64,000 nucleotides of DNA from Streptomyces abyssomicinicus (GCF_008974245.1 NZ_BBZI01000012.1:62001-126000), one strand, 5' to 3'; positions 52,444-61,809 are shown, counted from the first letter of the stretch. The notes: generated by a model from the sequence alone, not told the origin. Numbers and translations are program-made.

Positions 52444-54030
52444 GTGAAGAGACATCATCGGTGGCCGGTTCTGCCCGCGCTCGCCGCCCTGTCCGCGGGT
52501 CTGCTCGCCGGCTGCGGCACGGGTGAGGAGGCGGGCGACAACGCCGACTCCACGGTCGTCGTCGGCATGACCGACGACGTGCTCGCCACCGACCCGGCCT
52601 CCGGCTACGACCCGGGTTCCTGGCTGCTGTTCAACAACGTCTTCCAGTCGCTGCTCTCCTTCCCCCGGGGCGGGATCGAGCCGAAGCCGGAGGCCGCGGA
52701 GGAGTGTCACTTCACCGACGGGCAGACCCAGGTCTTCGAGTGCACGCTCCGCGACGGCCTGGAGTTCAGCAACGGCGACCCGTTCACGTCCGAGGACGTG
52801 AAGTTCACCTTCGACCGGATGCTCAAGATCAACGACCCGTCCGGCCCGGCCGTCATGTTCGCCTCGCTCGACAAGATCGAGACGCCGGACGAGAAGACCG
52901 TCGTCTTCAAGCTGAAGTTCCCGGACGCGACCTTCCCCAGCAAGATCGCCTCGGGCGCCGGCTCGATCGTCCCGCGGGGCGAGTACCCGGCCGACAAGCT
53001 GCGTGAGGACGGCGAGGCCGTCGGCTCCGGTCCCTACCAGCTCGACTCGTTCGACGAGGAGAAGGCCGTCTTCTCCCTCAACACCGGCTACAAGGGCACC
53101 GCCGAGACGCGCAACGCGGGCGTCACCCTCCAGCTCTTCCGCGGCGACCGCGCCGCCCTCAAGACCGCGCTGACCGAGGGCGAGGTGGACGTGGCCTACC
53201 GAGGCCTGGCCGCCAGCGACATCGCCGACATCGAGGAGAACAGCACCGGCGACGAGGAGATATCGGTCCTCGAAGGCAACAGCGCCGAGGTCCAGCACCT
53301 GGTCTTCAACGTCAAGGACCCGGTCGTCGGCAACCCCGGCGTCCGCAAGGCCATCGCGTACCTGCTGGACCGCGAGGCCCTGATCGACAAGGTCTACGAG
53401 CAGACCGCCACGCCGCTGTACTCGATCGTCCCCGCGGGCATCACCGGCCACAACACGGCCTTCTTCGACACCTACGGCGGCAAGCCGTCCAAGACCGCCG
53501 CGGCGCAGGCGCTGACCGAGGCGGGCGTCACCGACAAGGTGAAGCTGACCCTGTGGTCCACCCCGGACCGCTACGGCCCGTCCACGGACGACGAGTTCGA
53601 GGCGATCGCCGAGCAGCTCAACTCCAGCGGGCTGTTCGACGCCCAGGTGAAGTCGGTGAAGTTCGACCAGTACGAGAAGGACATCGCCGACGGCAAGTAC
53701 GGCGTCTACGTCAAGGGCTGGGTGCCGGACTACCCGGACCCGGAGAACTTCACCGGTCCGTTCTTCGGCGAGGGCAACGTCCTCGGCAACAACTACGAGA
53801 ACGAGACCATCACCGAGGACCTCGTCCCCGCCACCGCCGCTCAGCGGGAACGTTCCGCCACGGCCAACGACTACGGCCAGCTCCAGGACATCGTGGCCGA
53901 GGAGCTGCCGATCCTGCCGGTCTGGCAGGCCAAGCAGTACGCGGTCGTCCGTGACGGCGTGTACGGCCTCGAGAAGTGCCTGGACGCCTCGACGGTGTTC
54001 CGCTTCTGGGAGATCAGCAAGAGCGGCTGA
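52444..54030 (+). CDS. ABC-transporter family-5 substrate-binding lipoprotein (2)
   Basis: The 528-residue lipoprotein has lipobox LLAGC with Cys24 and the SBP_bac_5 fold (DPASGYDPGSWLLFNNVFQSLLSF, EDVKFTFDRMLKIND, RKAIAYLLDREALIDKVY, KGWVPDYPDPENFTGPFF). It shares gene layout and motif positions with the preceding protein but differs throughout, so it likely binds a different peptide-like solute. The GTG start is preceded by AAGG. There are no permease or ATPase genes nearby. A 52-nt perfect palindrome ends the unit. Confidence 0.92.
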   Translation: MKRHHRWPVLPALAALSAGLLAGCGTGEEAGDNADSTVVVGMTDDVLATDPASGYDPGSWLLFNNVFQSLLSFPRGGIEPKPEAAEECHFTDGQTQVFECTLRDGLEFSNGDPFTSEDVKFTFDRMLKINDPSGPAVMFASLDKIETPDEKTVVFKLKFPDATFPSKIASGAGSIVPRGEYPADKLREDGEAVGSGPYQLDSFDEEKAVFSLNTGYKGTAETRNAGVTLQLFRGDRAALKTALTEGEVDVAYRGLAASDIADIEENSTGDEEISVLEGNSAEVQHLVFNVKDPVVGNPGVRKAIAYLLDREALIDKVYEQTATPLYSIVPAGITGHNTAFFDTYGGKPSKTAAAQALTEAGVTDKVKLTLWSTPDRYGPSTDDEFEAIAEQLNSSGLFDAQVKSVKFDQYEKDIADGKYGVYVKGWVPDYPDPENFTGPFFGEGNVLGNNYENETITEDLVPATAAQRERSATANDYGQLQDIVAEELPILPVWQAKQYAVVRDGVYGLEKCLDASTVFRFWEISKSG

Positions 54031-54037
54031 CCCGGTT

Positions 54038-54089
54038 CGTGACGGCGGCGCCCCCACCCGGGATCCCGGGTGGGGGCGCCGCCGTCACG
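54038..54089. terminator. 52-nt perfect palindrome between convergent genes
   Basis: Both 26-nt arms are exactly complementary; the centre is GGGATCCC with no loop spacer. It lies between the binding-protein stop and the leftward response-regulator stop, so it likely terminates both. Confidence 0.92.
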
Positions 54090-54126
54090 CGTGGCGCGCG
54101 GGCCCACCGGCCGCGCCCGCCCGGGA

Positions 54127-54798
54127 TCACTGGCCGCCGGGACGCACCAGACCGCTCTCGTACGCGTACACCGCCGCCTGCACCCGGTCGCGCAGCCCCA
54201 GCTTGGTCAGCACGTGCCCGACGTGGGTCTTCACCGTCGTCTCGCCCACGAACAGGTCCGCCGCGATCTCCGCGTTGGACAGGCCGCGCGCGACCAGCTT
54301 CAGCACCTCGACCTCACGCTCGGTCAGCGTGCGCAGCGCGTCCGGCACCGTCTCCTCGCCCGACGGCAGGTGGGTGGCGTACTTGTCCAGCAGCCGCCGG
54401 GTGATGCTCGGCGCCAGCATCGCCTCACCGGCGCCCACCACGCGGATCGCCTGCACCAGCTCGTGCGCCGGGGCGTCCTTCAGCAGGAAGCCGCTGGCAC
54501 CCGCGCGCAGCGCCTCCACGACGTACTCGTCCAGGTCGAAGGTGGTCAGCACCAGCACCTTGGCCGGGCCGTCGCGCTCCGGACCGGTGATGCGGCGGGT
54601 CGCCTCCACCCCGTCCATCCGCGGCATCCGGATGTCCATCAGGACCACGTCCGGCTGCATCGTCCGGACCTGGTCCACGGCCTGGCGGCCGTCGCCGGCC
54701 TCGCCGACGACGGCGATGTCCTGCTCGGCCTCCAGGATCATCCGGAAGCCGGTGCGCAGCAGAGGCTGGTCGTCCACCAGCAGGACGCGGATCGCCAC
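54127..54798 (-). CDS. NarL/LuxR-family response regulator, orphan
   Basis: This 223-residue protein has a receiver domain (VLLVDDQPLLRTGFRM, phospho-Asp in VVLMDIRMPRMDG, Thr and Lys in LTTFDLDEY and FLLKDAP) and a C-terminal LuxR helix-turn-helix (LTEREVEVLKLVARGLSNAEIAADLFVGETTVKTHVGHVL). It should activate transcription when phosphorylated. The GTG start has GGGAG 7 nt upstream. No histidine kinase gene is adjacent: the next gene upstream is a RecB-like nuclease. Its kinase partner must be elsewhere, or it is atypical. Confidence 0.94.
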   Translation of the reverse strand: MAIRVLLVDDQPLLRTGFRMILEAEQDIAVVGEAGDGRQAVDQVRTMQPDVVLMDIRMPRMDGVEATRRITGPERDGPAKVLVLTTFDLDEYVVEALRAGASGFLLKDAPAHELVQAIRVVGAGEAMLAPSITRRLLDKYATHLPSGEETVPDALRTLTEREVEVLKLVARGLSNAEIAADLFVGETTVKTHVGHVLTKLGLRDRVQAAVYAYESGLVRPGGQ

Positions 54799-54853
54799 GT
54801 GACATCTCCCTCGGTCTCCGGCCGGCGACGCAACCCCCGGCGGCCGGCCCGGT

Positions 54854-55819
54854 TCATTCTGCCGTGCGCGGCGCCGGCGTGGGCAGGGTGACCGGCAGCG
54901 GGTACGGCGGGGGTGTGCCGCCGAACTCCGGGCAGCGGTCCTGATGATCGCACCAGTCGCAGAGCCGGCCGCGGCGGGGACGCCACTCGCCGGTCGCCGT
55001 GGCCAGGGTGATCGCCTCCCACAGGGCGAGCAGTCTGCGCTCCACCCGCTGGAGGTCGGCGGGGACCGGGTCGTACGTCACCACGTCGCCGCTGCCCAGG
55101 TACACCAGCTGGAGGCGGCGCGGCAGCACCCGCTTCAGCCGCCACACCACCAGGGCGTAGAACTTCATCTGGAACAGGGCCTCCTCCGCGTACTGCGGGC
55201 GGGGGGCCTTGCCGGTTTTGTAGTCCACGATCCGGACCTCGCCGGTGGGAGCCACGTCGACCCGGTCGATGATCCCGCGCAGCCGCAGGCCCGACTCCAG
55301 CTCCGTCTCCACCGTGAACTCCCGCTCCACGGGCTCCAGGCGGGTCGGGTCCTCCAGCGTGAACCAGCGCTCCACCAGCCCCTCGGCCTCCTCCAGCCAG
55401 CGGGCCAGACGGGTGCCGTCGGGGTCGTCGGCGAACAGCTCCATCACCTCGGGACGGCTCTCGCGCAGGCGCTCCCACTGGCCGGGCAGCAGGTCACGGG
55501 CGCGGGGCGCGGTCCGCTCGGCGGCGGGGACGTCGAAGAGGCGCTCCAGCACCGCGTGCACCAGCGTGCCGCGGGTGGCGGCCGCGCTGGGCTTCTCGGG
55601 CAGGCGGTCGATCACCCGGAAGCGGTAGAGCAGCGGGCACCGCATGAAGTCCGCGGCACGCGAGGGAGACAGCGACCTCGGCGGAGCGGCGGCGGGCGCG
55701 ACCGGGGACGGGGCGTCCGCCGGGTTCGCGGCGTCCGCCGGGGTCGCCGCCTCCGCCGGGGGCGGCGCGGCCGTCGCGGCTTGCGGTGCCGCGGTCGGGG
55801 CGGCGGGGCTGGTCTCCAT
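54854..55819 (-). CDS. RecB-like PD-(D/E)XK nuclease with Fe-S cysteines
   Basis: The 321-residue protein has an Ala/Pro-rich N-terminal tail (about 1-48), then a single RecB-family nuclease domain: TRGTLVHAVLERLF (His motif), GIIDRVDV and VRIVDYKTGKAP (Asp ... Asp-x-Lys catalytic motifs) and QMKFYALVVW. Cys61 (MRCPLLY) and C287, C290, C296 (CDWCDHQDRC) match the four-cysteine [4Fe-4S] layout of Cas4/AddB/RecB-exonuclease proteins. It probably acts on DNA ends in repair. There are no CRISPR genes nearby, so it is not a Cas4. The ATG follows 22 non-family codons that I excluded. Confidence 0.9.
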   Translation of the reverse strand: METSPAAPTAAPQAATAAPPPAEAATPADAANPADAPSPVAPAAAPPRSLSPSRAADFMRCPLLYRFRVIDRLPEKPSAAATRGTLVHAVLERLFDVPAAERTAPRARDLLPGQWERLRESRPEVMELFADDPDGTRLARWLEEAEGLVERWFTLEDPTRLEPVEREFTVETELESGLRLRGIIDRVDVAPTGEVRIVDYKTGKAPRPQYAEEALFQMKFYALVVWRLKRVLPRRLQLVYLGSGDVVTYDPVPADLQRVERRLLALWEAITLATATGEWRPRRGRLCDWCDHQDRCPEFGGTPPPYPLPVTLPTPAPRTAE

Positions 55820-56011
55820 GCCATCAGACCTTACGGCCCGGCGCCGACAGCCGGGGACCGTACCGGACATGGGCACGGTCACAGCGGGAAAGGCTCAGGG
55901 GGGTGCCAAGGCGTGCGATGCGGGTTCCGCCGCATAACATCGGACTCGAGCCGAATCCACCGCACGCGGGCGCGTGGAGGGCGAACGCATTCGGACGAGG
56001 GGACAACCGGC

Positions 56012-57982
56012 GTGGAGCAGAGCGGCGCGAGCGAGGACCCGCGACCCGAGGACGACGTCCCGCCGCCCGCCTCCTCCGACGACCCCGCCGCCCAGGACGG
56101 GACCCGGTCCCCTGAGCCGCCGGAACGATCCGACACCGCCGCGGACGGGGCCGGTGCCGCGCCCGGCGCCGGAGCCACGCCGCCCGGCGACCCGGGACGG
56201 CCCGCCGCGGGGGGCGGGGCTTCCGGCGAGGACGCGCAGCCCGATCCGCCGGAGCCGGAGCCGGAGCCGGCTCCGGATGCCGATCGGCCCGGTGGCGCCG
56301 GGGCCGGTCCGGAGGGCGCTGCCGCCGCGGACGACGATTCTGCCGCGCGGGGCGGGGAGGACGCTCCGCGTGCGGGGTCGGCCCCCGGTGCCGGCGAGGC
56401 CGGGACGGATCCGGCCGCGTCGGACCGGCCAGGGACGGACCCGGCCGGGTCCGGCGGTGGCGCGTCGGCGGAGGGTCCGAAGGCGGAGGGTCCGAAGGAG
56501 GAAGTTCCTCAGCCAGAGGGTCCCGAGGCGCAGGGTCCGAAGCCGGAAGGTCCGAAGCTGGAAGGTCCGAAGCCGCAGGGTCCGAAGCCGGAAGGACTCG
56601 AGCCGGAGGGCCCGAAGAGGGAAGGCCCCGAGGCGGCGGGTCCCGAGGCGGCAGGCCCCGCGGCGCAGGGCCCCGGATCGGGGCATGCCGAGGGGCGCGG
56701 CGAGGCCGGGGAACGCGCCGGTGGTGCGGGGGAGGAGCCGGTGCGGGGGCCCGGGGAGACCCCGTCGGGGCGCGCGCTCGCCGGCGGGCACGGGCCCGTC
56801 AGGACACGGGACACGCAGGACGAGGACCGGGAGAAGGAACCCCGCAGCGGGCTCCTGATGGGACGCCCCTTCGGGGTCCCCGTCTACGTCTCGCCCAGCT
56901 TCTTCCTGGTCGCCGCCCTGATCACCTGGGTCTTCGGCGACCGGCTCGAGCCGATCCTCCCCGACCTCGGCGCCGCCCGCTACCTGGTCTCCCTCTCCTT
57001 CGCCCTGGCCCTCTACGCCTCCGTGCTGGTCCACGAACTGGCCCACACCGTCGCCGCCCTCCGCTTCAAGCTGCCGGTGCGCCGCATCCAGCTCCAGTTC
57101 TTCGGCGGCTTCTCGGACATCGGCAAGGAGTCCGAGACCCCCGGCCGCGAGTTCGTGCTGGCCTTCGTGGGCCCGCTCCTCTCCCTCGTCCTGGCCGGCG
57201 TCTTCTACCTGACCCTCTTCGCCGTGGAGCCCGGCACCGTGCCGGGCGTGCTGCTGGGCGGCCTGATGATCTCCAACCTGATCGTCGCCGCCTTCAACCT
57301 GCTCCCCGGCCTCCCCCTGGACGGCGGCCGGATGCTCCGCGCCGTGGTCTGGAAGATCACCGGCAGGCCCATGAGCGGCACCGTCGCGGCCGCCTGGGCC
57401 GGACGGGCGCTGGCCGTCGCCGTCCTGATCGGCTTCCCGCTGCTCACCCGCTCCGGCGCCGTCGGCGAGGCCCAGACCGACGGCATGGACACGGTCCTGG
57501 ACGCGCTGCTCGCCGCCATCGTCGCCGCGATCATGTGGACCGGCGCGGGCAACAGCCTCCGCATGGCCCGGCTGCGCGAGCACCTGCCCGACCTGCGCGC
57601 CCGCACCCTCACCCGTCGTGCCGTCCCCGTGCAGCCGGACACCCCCGTCTCCGAGGCGCTGCGCCGCGCCAACGCGGCCGGCGCCCGCGCCCTCGTCGTG
57701 GTGGACGCCTCGGGCCTGCCGATCTCCCTGGTCCGCGAGACCGGCATCGCCGGCGTGCCCGAGCACCGCCGTCCCTGGGTCGCGGTGAGCACCCTGGCGA
57801 CCGGCCTCACCGAGGGCATGCGGGTCTCCGCCGAGCTGGAGGGCGAGGACCTGCTGGAGGCCCTGCGGGCCACCCCCGCCACGGAGTACCTGGTGGTCGA
57901 GGAGACCGGCGCGATCTACGGCGTCCTCTCCGCCGCCGACGTCGAGCACGCCTTCGTCAAGGCCATGACCCGTTCCCACTGA
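56012..57982 (+). CDS. Site-2 protease (M50) with CBS domain and long repetitive N-terminus
   Basis: The 656-residue protein has a 282-residue low-complexity, Pro/Gly/Ala/Glu-rich N-terminus including about 14 EGPKx/EGPEx repeats (about 154-223). The normal M50 core follows: MGRPFGVPVYVSPSFFLV, VHELAHTVAALRFK (His341, Glu342, His345), several membrane helices and LLPGLPLDGGRMLR with metal-binding Asp437. A CBS-pair region follows to the C-terminus. S2P enzymes cut membrane proteins such as anti-sigma factors. The GTG start with AGGGG upstream makes the repeats part of the gene. It is divergent from the nuclease. Confidence 0.92.
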   Translation: MEQSGASEDPRPEDDVPPPASSDDPAAQDGTRSPEPPERSDTAADGAGAAPGAGATPPGDPGRPAAGGGASGEDAQPDPPEPEPEPAPDADRPGGAGAGPEGAAAADDDSAARGGEDAPRAGSAPGAGEAGTDPAASDRPGTDPAGSGGGASAEGPKAEGPKEEVPQPEGPEAQGPKPEGPKLEGPKPQGPKPEGLEPEGPKREGPEAAGPEAAGPAAQGPGSGHAEGRGEAGERAGGAGEEPVRGPGETPSGRALAGGHGPVRTRDTQDEDREKEPRSGLLMGRPFGVPVYVSPSFFLVAALITWVFGDRLEPILPDLGAARYLVSLSFALALYASVLVHELAHTVAALRFKLPVRRIQLQFFGGFSDIGKESETPGREFVLAFVGPLLSLVLAGVFYLTLFAVEPGTVPGVLLGGLMISNLIVAAFNLLPGLPLDGGRMLRAVVWKITGRPMSGTVAAAWAGRALAVAVLIGFPLLTRSGAVGEAQTDGMDTVLDALLAAIVAAIMWTGAGNSLRMARLREHLPDLRARTLTRRAVPVQPDTPVSEALRRANAAGARALVVVDASGLPISLVRETGIAGVPEHRRPWVAVSTLATGLTEGMRVSAELEGEDLLEALRATPATEYLVVEETGAIYGVLSAADVEHAFVKAMTRSH

Positions 57983-58039
57983 GCATCCCACCGGGCCCGC
58001 CAGGTCGGGACACCCCCCGCGGACCGGTAGGCTGGTCAC

Positions 58040-58939
58040 ATGTCCGAACCGACCGGTGCCGCCCGCAGGCGCGGGCCCTTCAAGGTCGGGGACCAGGTTC
58101 AGCTGACCGACCCCAAGGGCCGCCACTACACGTTCACGCTGGAAGCGGGAAAGAACTTCCACACCCACAAGGGTTCCTTCCCGCACGACGAGCTGATCGG
58201 CGCCCCCGAGGGCAGCGTTGTCCGCACCACGGGGAACGTCGCCTATCTGGCGCTGCGCCCCCTGCTCCCCGACTACGTCCTGTCCATGCCCCGCGGCGCC
58301 GCCGTGGTCTACCCCAAGGACGCGGGGCAGATCCTCGCCTTCGCCGACATCTTCCCCGGCGCGCGCGTCGTGGAGGCCGGCGTCGGCTCCGGATCGCTCA
58401 GCTCCTTCCTGCTGCGCGCCATCGGCGACCAGGGCATGCTGCACTCCTACGAGCGCCGCGAGGACTTCGCCGAGATCGCGAAGCAGAACGTGGAGCGCTA
58501 CTTCGGCGGTGAGCACCCCGCCTGGCAGCTCACCGTGGGCGACCTCCAGGACAACCTGAGCGACACCGAGGTCGACCGGGTCATCCTCGACATGCTCGCT
58601 CCCTGGGAGTGCCTGGAGGCGGTCTCCAAGGCCCTCGTGCCCGGCGGCATCCTCTGCTGCTACGTGGCCACCACCACGCAGCTCGCCCGCACCGTCGAGT
58701 CCATCCGCGAGATGGGCTGCTTCAACGAGCCGACGGCCTGGGAGTCGATGATCCGCAACTGGCACATCGAGGGCCTCGCGGTCCGTCCGGACCACCGGAT
58801 GATCGGCCACACCGGCTTCCTGCTCACCGCCCGCCGCCTCGCGGACGGCGTCGAGCCGCCCATGCGCCGCCGCCGCCCCGCCAAGGGCGCCTACGGCGAG
58901 GACTACGCCGGCCCCAACGCCGACGGCGGTTCCCGCTAG
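58040..58939 (+). CDS. trmI: tRNA (adenine-N1)-methyltransferase TrmI
   Basis: The 299-residue protein methylates adenine 58 of tRNA. It has an N-terminal beta domain (FKVGDQVQLTDPKGRHYTFTL), the SAM-binding fold VVEAGVGSGSLSSFLLRAIG and the catalytic-site VDRVILDMLAPWECLE. A basic C-terminus (MRRRRPAKGAYGED) is common in actinobacteria. TAGGCT at 58028-58033 ends 6 nt before the ATG and no ribosome site is evident, so the mRNA may be leaderless. It stands just upstream of the proteasome-tagging genes as in other actinobacteria. Confidence 0.95.
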   Translation: MSEPTGAARRRGPFKVGDQVQLTDPKGRHYTFTLEAGKNFHTHKGSFPHDELIGAPEGSVVRTTGNVAYLALRPLLPDYVLSMPRGAAVVYPKDAGQILAFADIFPGARVVEAGVGSGSLSSFLLRAIGDQGMLHSYERREDFAEIAKQNVERYFGGEHPAWQLTVGDLQDNLSDTEVDRVILDMLAPWECLEAVSKALVPGGILCCYVATTTQLARTVESIREMGCFNEPTAWESMIRNWHIEGLAVRPDHRMIGHTGFLLTARRLADGVEPPMRRRRPAKGAYGEDYAGPNADGGSR

Positions 58940-59245
58940 CCCCGGCAGCACCACACAGCCCCGCCCGGCGTGCGCACCCCGTGCGCACGCCCCGCAACTC
59001 CCCGGCGCACCGGCCGGGTTGCCGCGCACCGCACGGCAACCAGGCCGGTGCGCCTCGCTGTTGGCGGGCCTCCTCCTCGCCGTGGCCCGCGTCCTCCCCG
59101 CCGTGGACGCAGGGCTGTCGGCGTGCCGTGTCCGCCCCGTGGACGGCCTGCGCACACCGCCACCCCGCGGTTCCCGGGCACTGTGACGTGTGGCACGATG
59201 CTGAGCATCCCACCGGCACCGTCCCTCCACGGGAGACACCCACTC
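58940..59245. other. GC-rich intergenic stretch after trmI
   Basis: About 300 bp rich in simple GC words with scattered G-C hairpins but no strong one. Frames through it are not supported. A weak GGGAG site near 59230 serves the next gene. Confidence 0.45.
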
Positions 59246-59836
59246 GTGCAGCACTCCGACGTCCCGGAACTGGCACTCCCGCACGCCTTCCCCCGCCCCG
59301 TCCACTGGCTCGCGACGGCCACCGCGATCGCCTGTGTGGTGGCCCTCTCCTCCCTGGTGCAGCCCGGCCACGCCACGGCGGTGCAGCCGAAGGACGGCAA
59401 GGCCGCGACGGCCGCCCCCGCCGAACGCCCGGCGCCGGACCCGGCCGCCGTGAGCTTCCCCCTCGACTGCGGCGACATCGCCGAGCCGGTGGTCGCCCGG
59501 CAGGCCGCGGGCGACCTCGACGGGGACGGCAGCCCCGAGACGGTCGCCGCCGTGCACTGCGACAGCGCCATGGGAACGCCCCCCGACGCCGTGTACGTCC
59601 TCACCCGTGCGGGGGACACCGGCACGGCGCGTCTGGTCGCCACCCTGGTGGAACCGGAGGAACGCCACACCGTCACCGGCCTGGCGGTGCGCGACGGGCA
59701 GGTCGAGGCCACGGTGCTCGGTTACTCCTCGGCGAAGGTGCCCAGTTGCTGCCCGGACGTGGAGGAGGACGTCAACTGGCGCTGGGCCGACGGCGCGTTC
59801 CACCGCGGCTCGCCGGACGACACCGAACAGGTCTGA
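59246..59836 (+). CDS. Membrane-anchored or secreted hypothetical protein
   Basis: The 196-residue protein has a short cytoplasmic start, one hydrophobic helix ([17 protein letters not shown], about 19-35), and an exported part with an EF-hand-like [16 protein letters not shown] segment and four more-or-less spaced cysteines, including CCP. No catalytic motif is recognised. The DGDG repeat and VAAVHCDS resemble FG-GAP/VCBS-type beta-propeller single blades, which bind calcium; only one blade is seen. The GTG with GGGAG upstream is chosen; an upstream ATG (MLSIPP) is the alternative. It lies between trmI and arc in the same direction. Function unknown. Confidence 0.78.
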   Translation: MQHSDVPELALPHAFPRPVHWLATATAIACVVALSSLVQPGHATAVQPKDGKAATAAPAERPAPDPAAVSFPLDCGDIAEPVVARQAAGDLDGDGSPETVAAVHCDSAMGTPPDAVYVLTRAGDTGTARLVATLVEPEERHTVTGLAVRDGQVEATVLGYSSAKVPSCCPDVEEDVNWRWADGAFHRGSPDDTEQV

Positions 59837-60041
59837 GGGCCGCACCGCCTGCCGCCCGGTCACGGCCGTTGATGTTCACTGCTTTCGATCCACGATCCTT
59901 GGGTATCTCCCTGGCAGTGAGGGAGAGCGCAAGGGTGAAGATCGGACACCTTCCGACGGTCTTTGTGATCTAGGGTTTCAATCGACACCCGCCCAGGTAG
60001 GGTCTGGAAGCGTCCAGCTCCCCTTGGAGGAGGTGAGGACC

Positions 60042-61808
60042 GTGGCAGCCCACGACGACGACATGAACCGCGGCATCCGCCCGGGTCGAGGGTCCGAGGA
60101 CCCGGCCGGGCAGATCGCCTACCTTGAGCAGGAGATCGCCGTCCTGCGACGCAAGCTCGCCGACTCTCCGCGGCACACGAGGCTTCTCGAAGAGCGGATC
60201 GTCGAGCTGCAGACCAATCTGGCCGGCGTGTCCGCGCAGAACGAGCGGCTCGCCGGCACGCTCCGGGAGGCCCGCGACCAGATCGTGGCCCTCAAGGAGG
60301 AGGTCGACCGGCTCGCCCAGCCGCCGGCCGGTTTCGGCGTGTTCCTCGCGGCGAACGAGGACGCGACGGCCGACATCTTCACCGGCGGCCGCAAGCTCCG
60401 GGTGAACGTCAGCCCCAGCATCGACCTCGACGAGCTCCGGCGCGGCCAGGAGGTGATGCTCAACGAGGCGCTCAACGTGGTCGCCGCCATGGAGTTCGAG
60501 CGCGTCGGCGAGATCGTCACCCTCAAGGAGATCCTGGAGGACGGCGAGCGCGCCCTGGTGGTCGGGCACACCGACGAGGAGAAGGTGGTCCGGCTCGCCG
60601 AACCGCTGCTCGACGTCGTCATCCGGGCCGGCGACGCCCTGCTGCTCGAACCCCGCTCCGGGTACGTCTACGAGGTCGTGCCCAAGAGCGAGGTCGAGGA
60701 GCTGGTCCTCGAAGAGGTCCCCGACATCGGGTACGACCAGATCGGCGGTCTCGGCGGCCAGATCGAGGCCATCCGGGACGCGGTCGAGCTCCCCTATCTC
60801 TACCCCGACCTCTTCAAGGAGCACGAGCTGCGCCCGCCCAAGGGCGTCCTGCTCTACGGCCCGCCCGGATGCGGCAAGACGCTCATCGCCAAGGCCGTGG
60901 CGAACTCGCTGGCCAAGAAGGTCGCCGAGGTCACCGGTCAGGCCGCGGGGAAGAGCTTCTTCCTCAACATCAAGGGCCCCGAGCTCCTGAACAAGTACGT
61001 CGGCGAGACCGAGCGGCAGATCCGCCTGGTCTTCCAGCGGGCCCGTGAGAAGGCCAGCGAGGGCACGCCCGTCATCGTCTTCTTCGACGAGATGGAGTCC
61101 CTCTTCCGCACCCGCGGCTCGGGCGTCAGCTCGGACGTCGAGAACACCATCGTCCCCCAGCTCCTCGCCGAGATCGACGGCGTCGAGGGGCTGCAGAACG
61201 TGGTCGTGATCGGCGCCTCCAACCGCGAGGACATGATCGACCCGGCGATCCTGCGGCCGGGCCGGCTCGATGTGAAGATCAAGATCGAGCGTCCGGACGC
61301 CGAGGCGGCCAAGGACATCTTCGGGAAGTACCTCACCGAGCGCCTGCCGCTCCACGGGGACGACACGGCCGAGCACGGCGGCGACAAGTCCGCCACCGTC
61401 CAGGCCATGATCCAGTCCGCGGTGGAGCACATGTACGCGGAGTCCGAGGAGAACCGCTTCCTGGAGGTCACCTACGCCAACGGCGACAAGGAGGTCCTGT
61501 ACTTCAAGGACTTCAACTCCGGTGCCATGATCGAGAACATCGTGGGCCGCGCCAAGAAGATGGCGATCAAGGACTTCCTCGACCACGAGCAGAAGGGTCT
61601 GCGGGTCTCCCACCTCCTCCAGGCGTGTGTGGACGAGTTCAAGGAGAACGAGGACCTGCCCAACACGACCAACCCGGACGACTGGGCCCGGATCTCCGGC
61701 AAGAAGGGCGAGCGGATCGTGTACATCCGGACCCTGATCACCGGGAAGCAGGGCTCGGACACCGGACGGTCCATCGACACGGTGGCCAACACCGGTCAGT
61801 ACCTGTAA
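60042..61808 (+). CDS. arc: Proteasome ATPase ARC/Mpa
   Basis: The 588-residue AAA+ ATPase forms a hexameric ring that recognises pupylated proteins and unfolds them into the 20S proteasome. An N-terminal coiled coil (about 22-85) binds Pup, followed by tandem OB domains, then the AAA module with Walker A GPPGCGKT (from residue 273), Walker [10 protein letters not shown] and sensor ILRPGRLD. The C-terminal GQYL gives the HbYX-like activating tail. The GTG start has a GGAGGAGG site. TAGGGT (59998-60003) is a likely -10. dop and pup follow on the same strand. Confidence 0.96.
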   Translation: MAAHDDDMNRGIRPGRGSEDPAGQIAYLEQEIAVLRRKLADSPRHTRLLEERIVELQTNLAGVSAQNERLAGTLREARDQIVALKEEVDRLAQPPAGFGVFLAANEDATADIFTGGRKLRVNVSPSIDLDELRRGQEVMLNEALNVVAAMEFERVGEIVTLKEILEDGERALVVGHTDEEKVVRLAEPLLDVVIRAGDALLLEPRSGYVYEVVPKSEVEELVLEEVPDIGYDQIGGLGGQIEAIRDAVELPYLYPDLFKEHELRPPKGVLLYGPPGCGKTLIAKAVANSLAKKVAEVTGQAAGKSFFLNIKGPELLNKYVGETERQIRLVFQRAREKASEGTPVIVFFDEMESLFRTRGSGVSSDVENTIVPQLLAEIDGVEGLQNVVVIGASNREDMIDPAILRPGRLDVKIKIERPDAEAAKDIFGKYLTERLPLHGDDTAEHGGDKSATVQAMIQSAVEHMYAESEENRFLEVTYANGDKEVLYFKDFNSGAMIENIVGRAKKMAIKDFLDHEQKGLRVSHLLQACVDEFKENEDLPNTTNPDDWARISGKKGERIVYIRTLITGKQGSDTGRSIDTVANTGQYL

Positions 61809-61809
61809 C

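Noticed and set aside
56471-56680. 15-bp tandem repeat considered as CRISPR
   Set aside because: There are no unique spacers; it codes an in-frame EGPKx protein repeat.
54944-57982. 1012-codon frame extending the site-2 protease upstream
   Set aside because: The first 356 codons overlap the nuclease gene on the opposite strand; the GTG at 56012 has a ribosome site.
55895-59863. 1322-codon antisense frame over the S2P, trmI and hypothetical genes
   Set aside because: Spans three real genes on the opposite strand and has only Arg/Gly/Pro low-complexity sequence.
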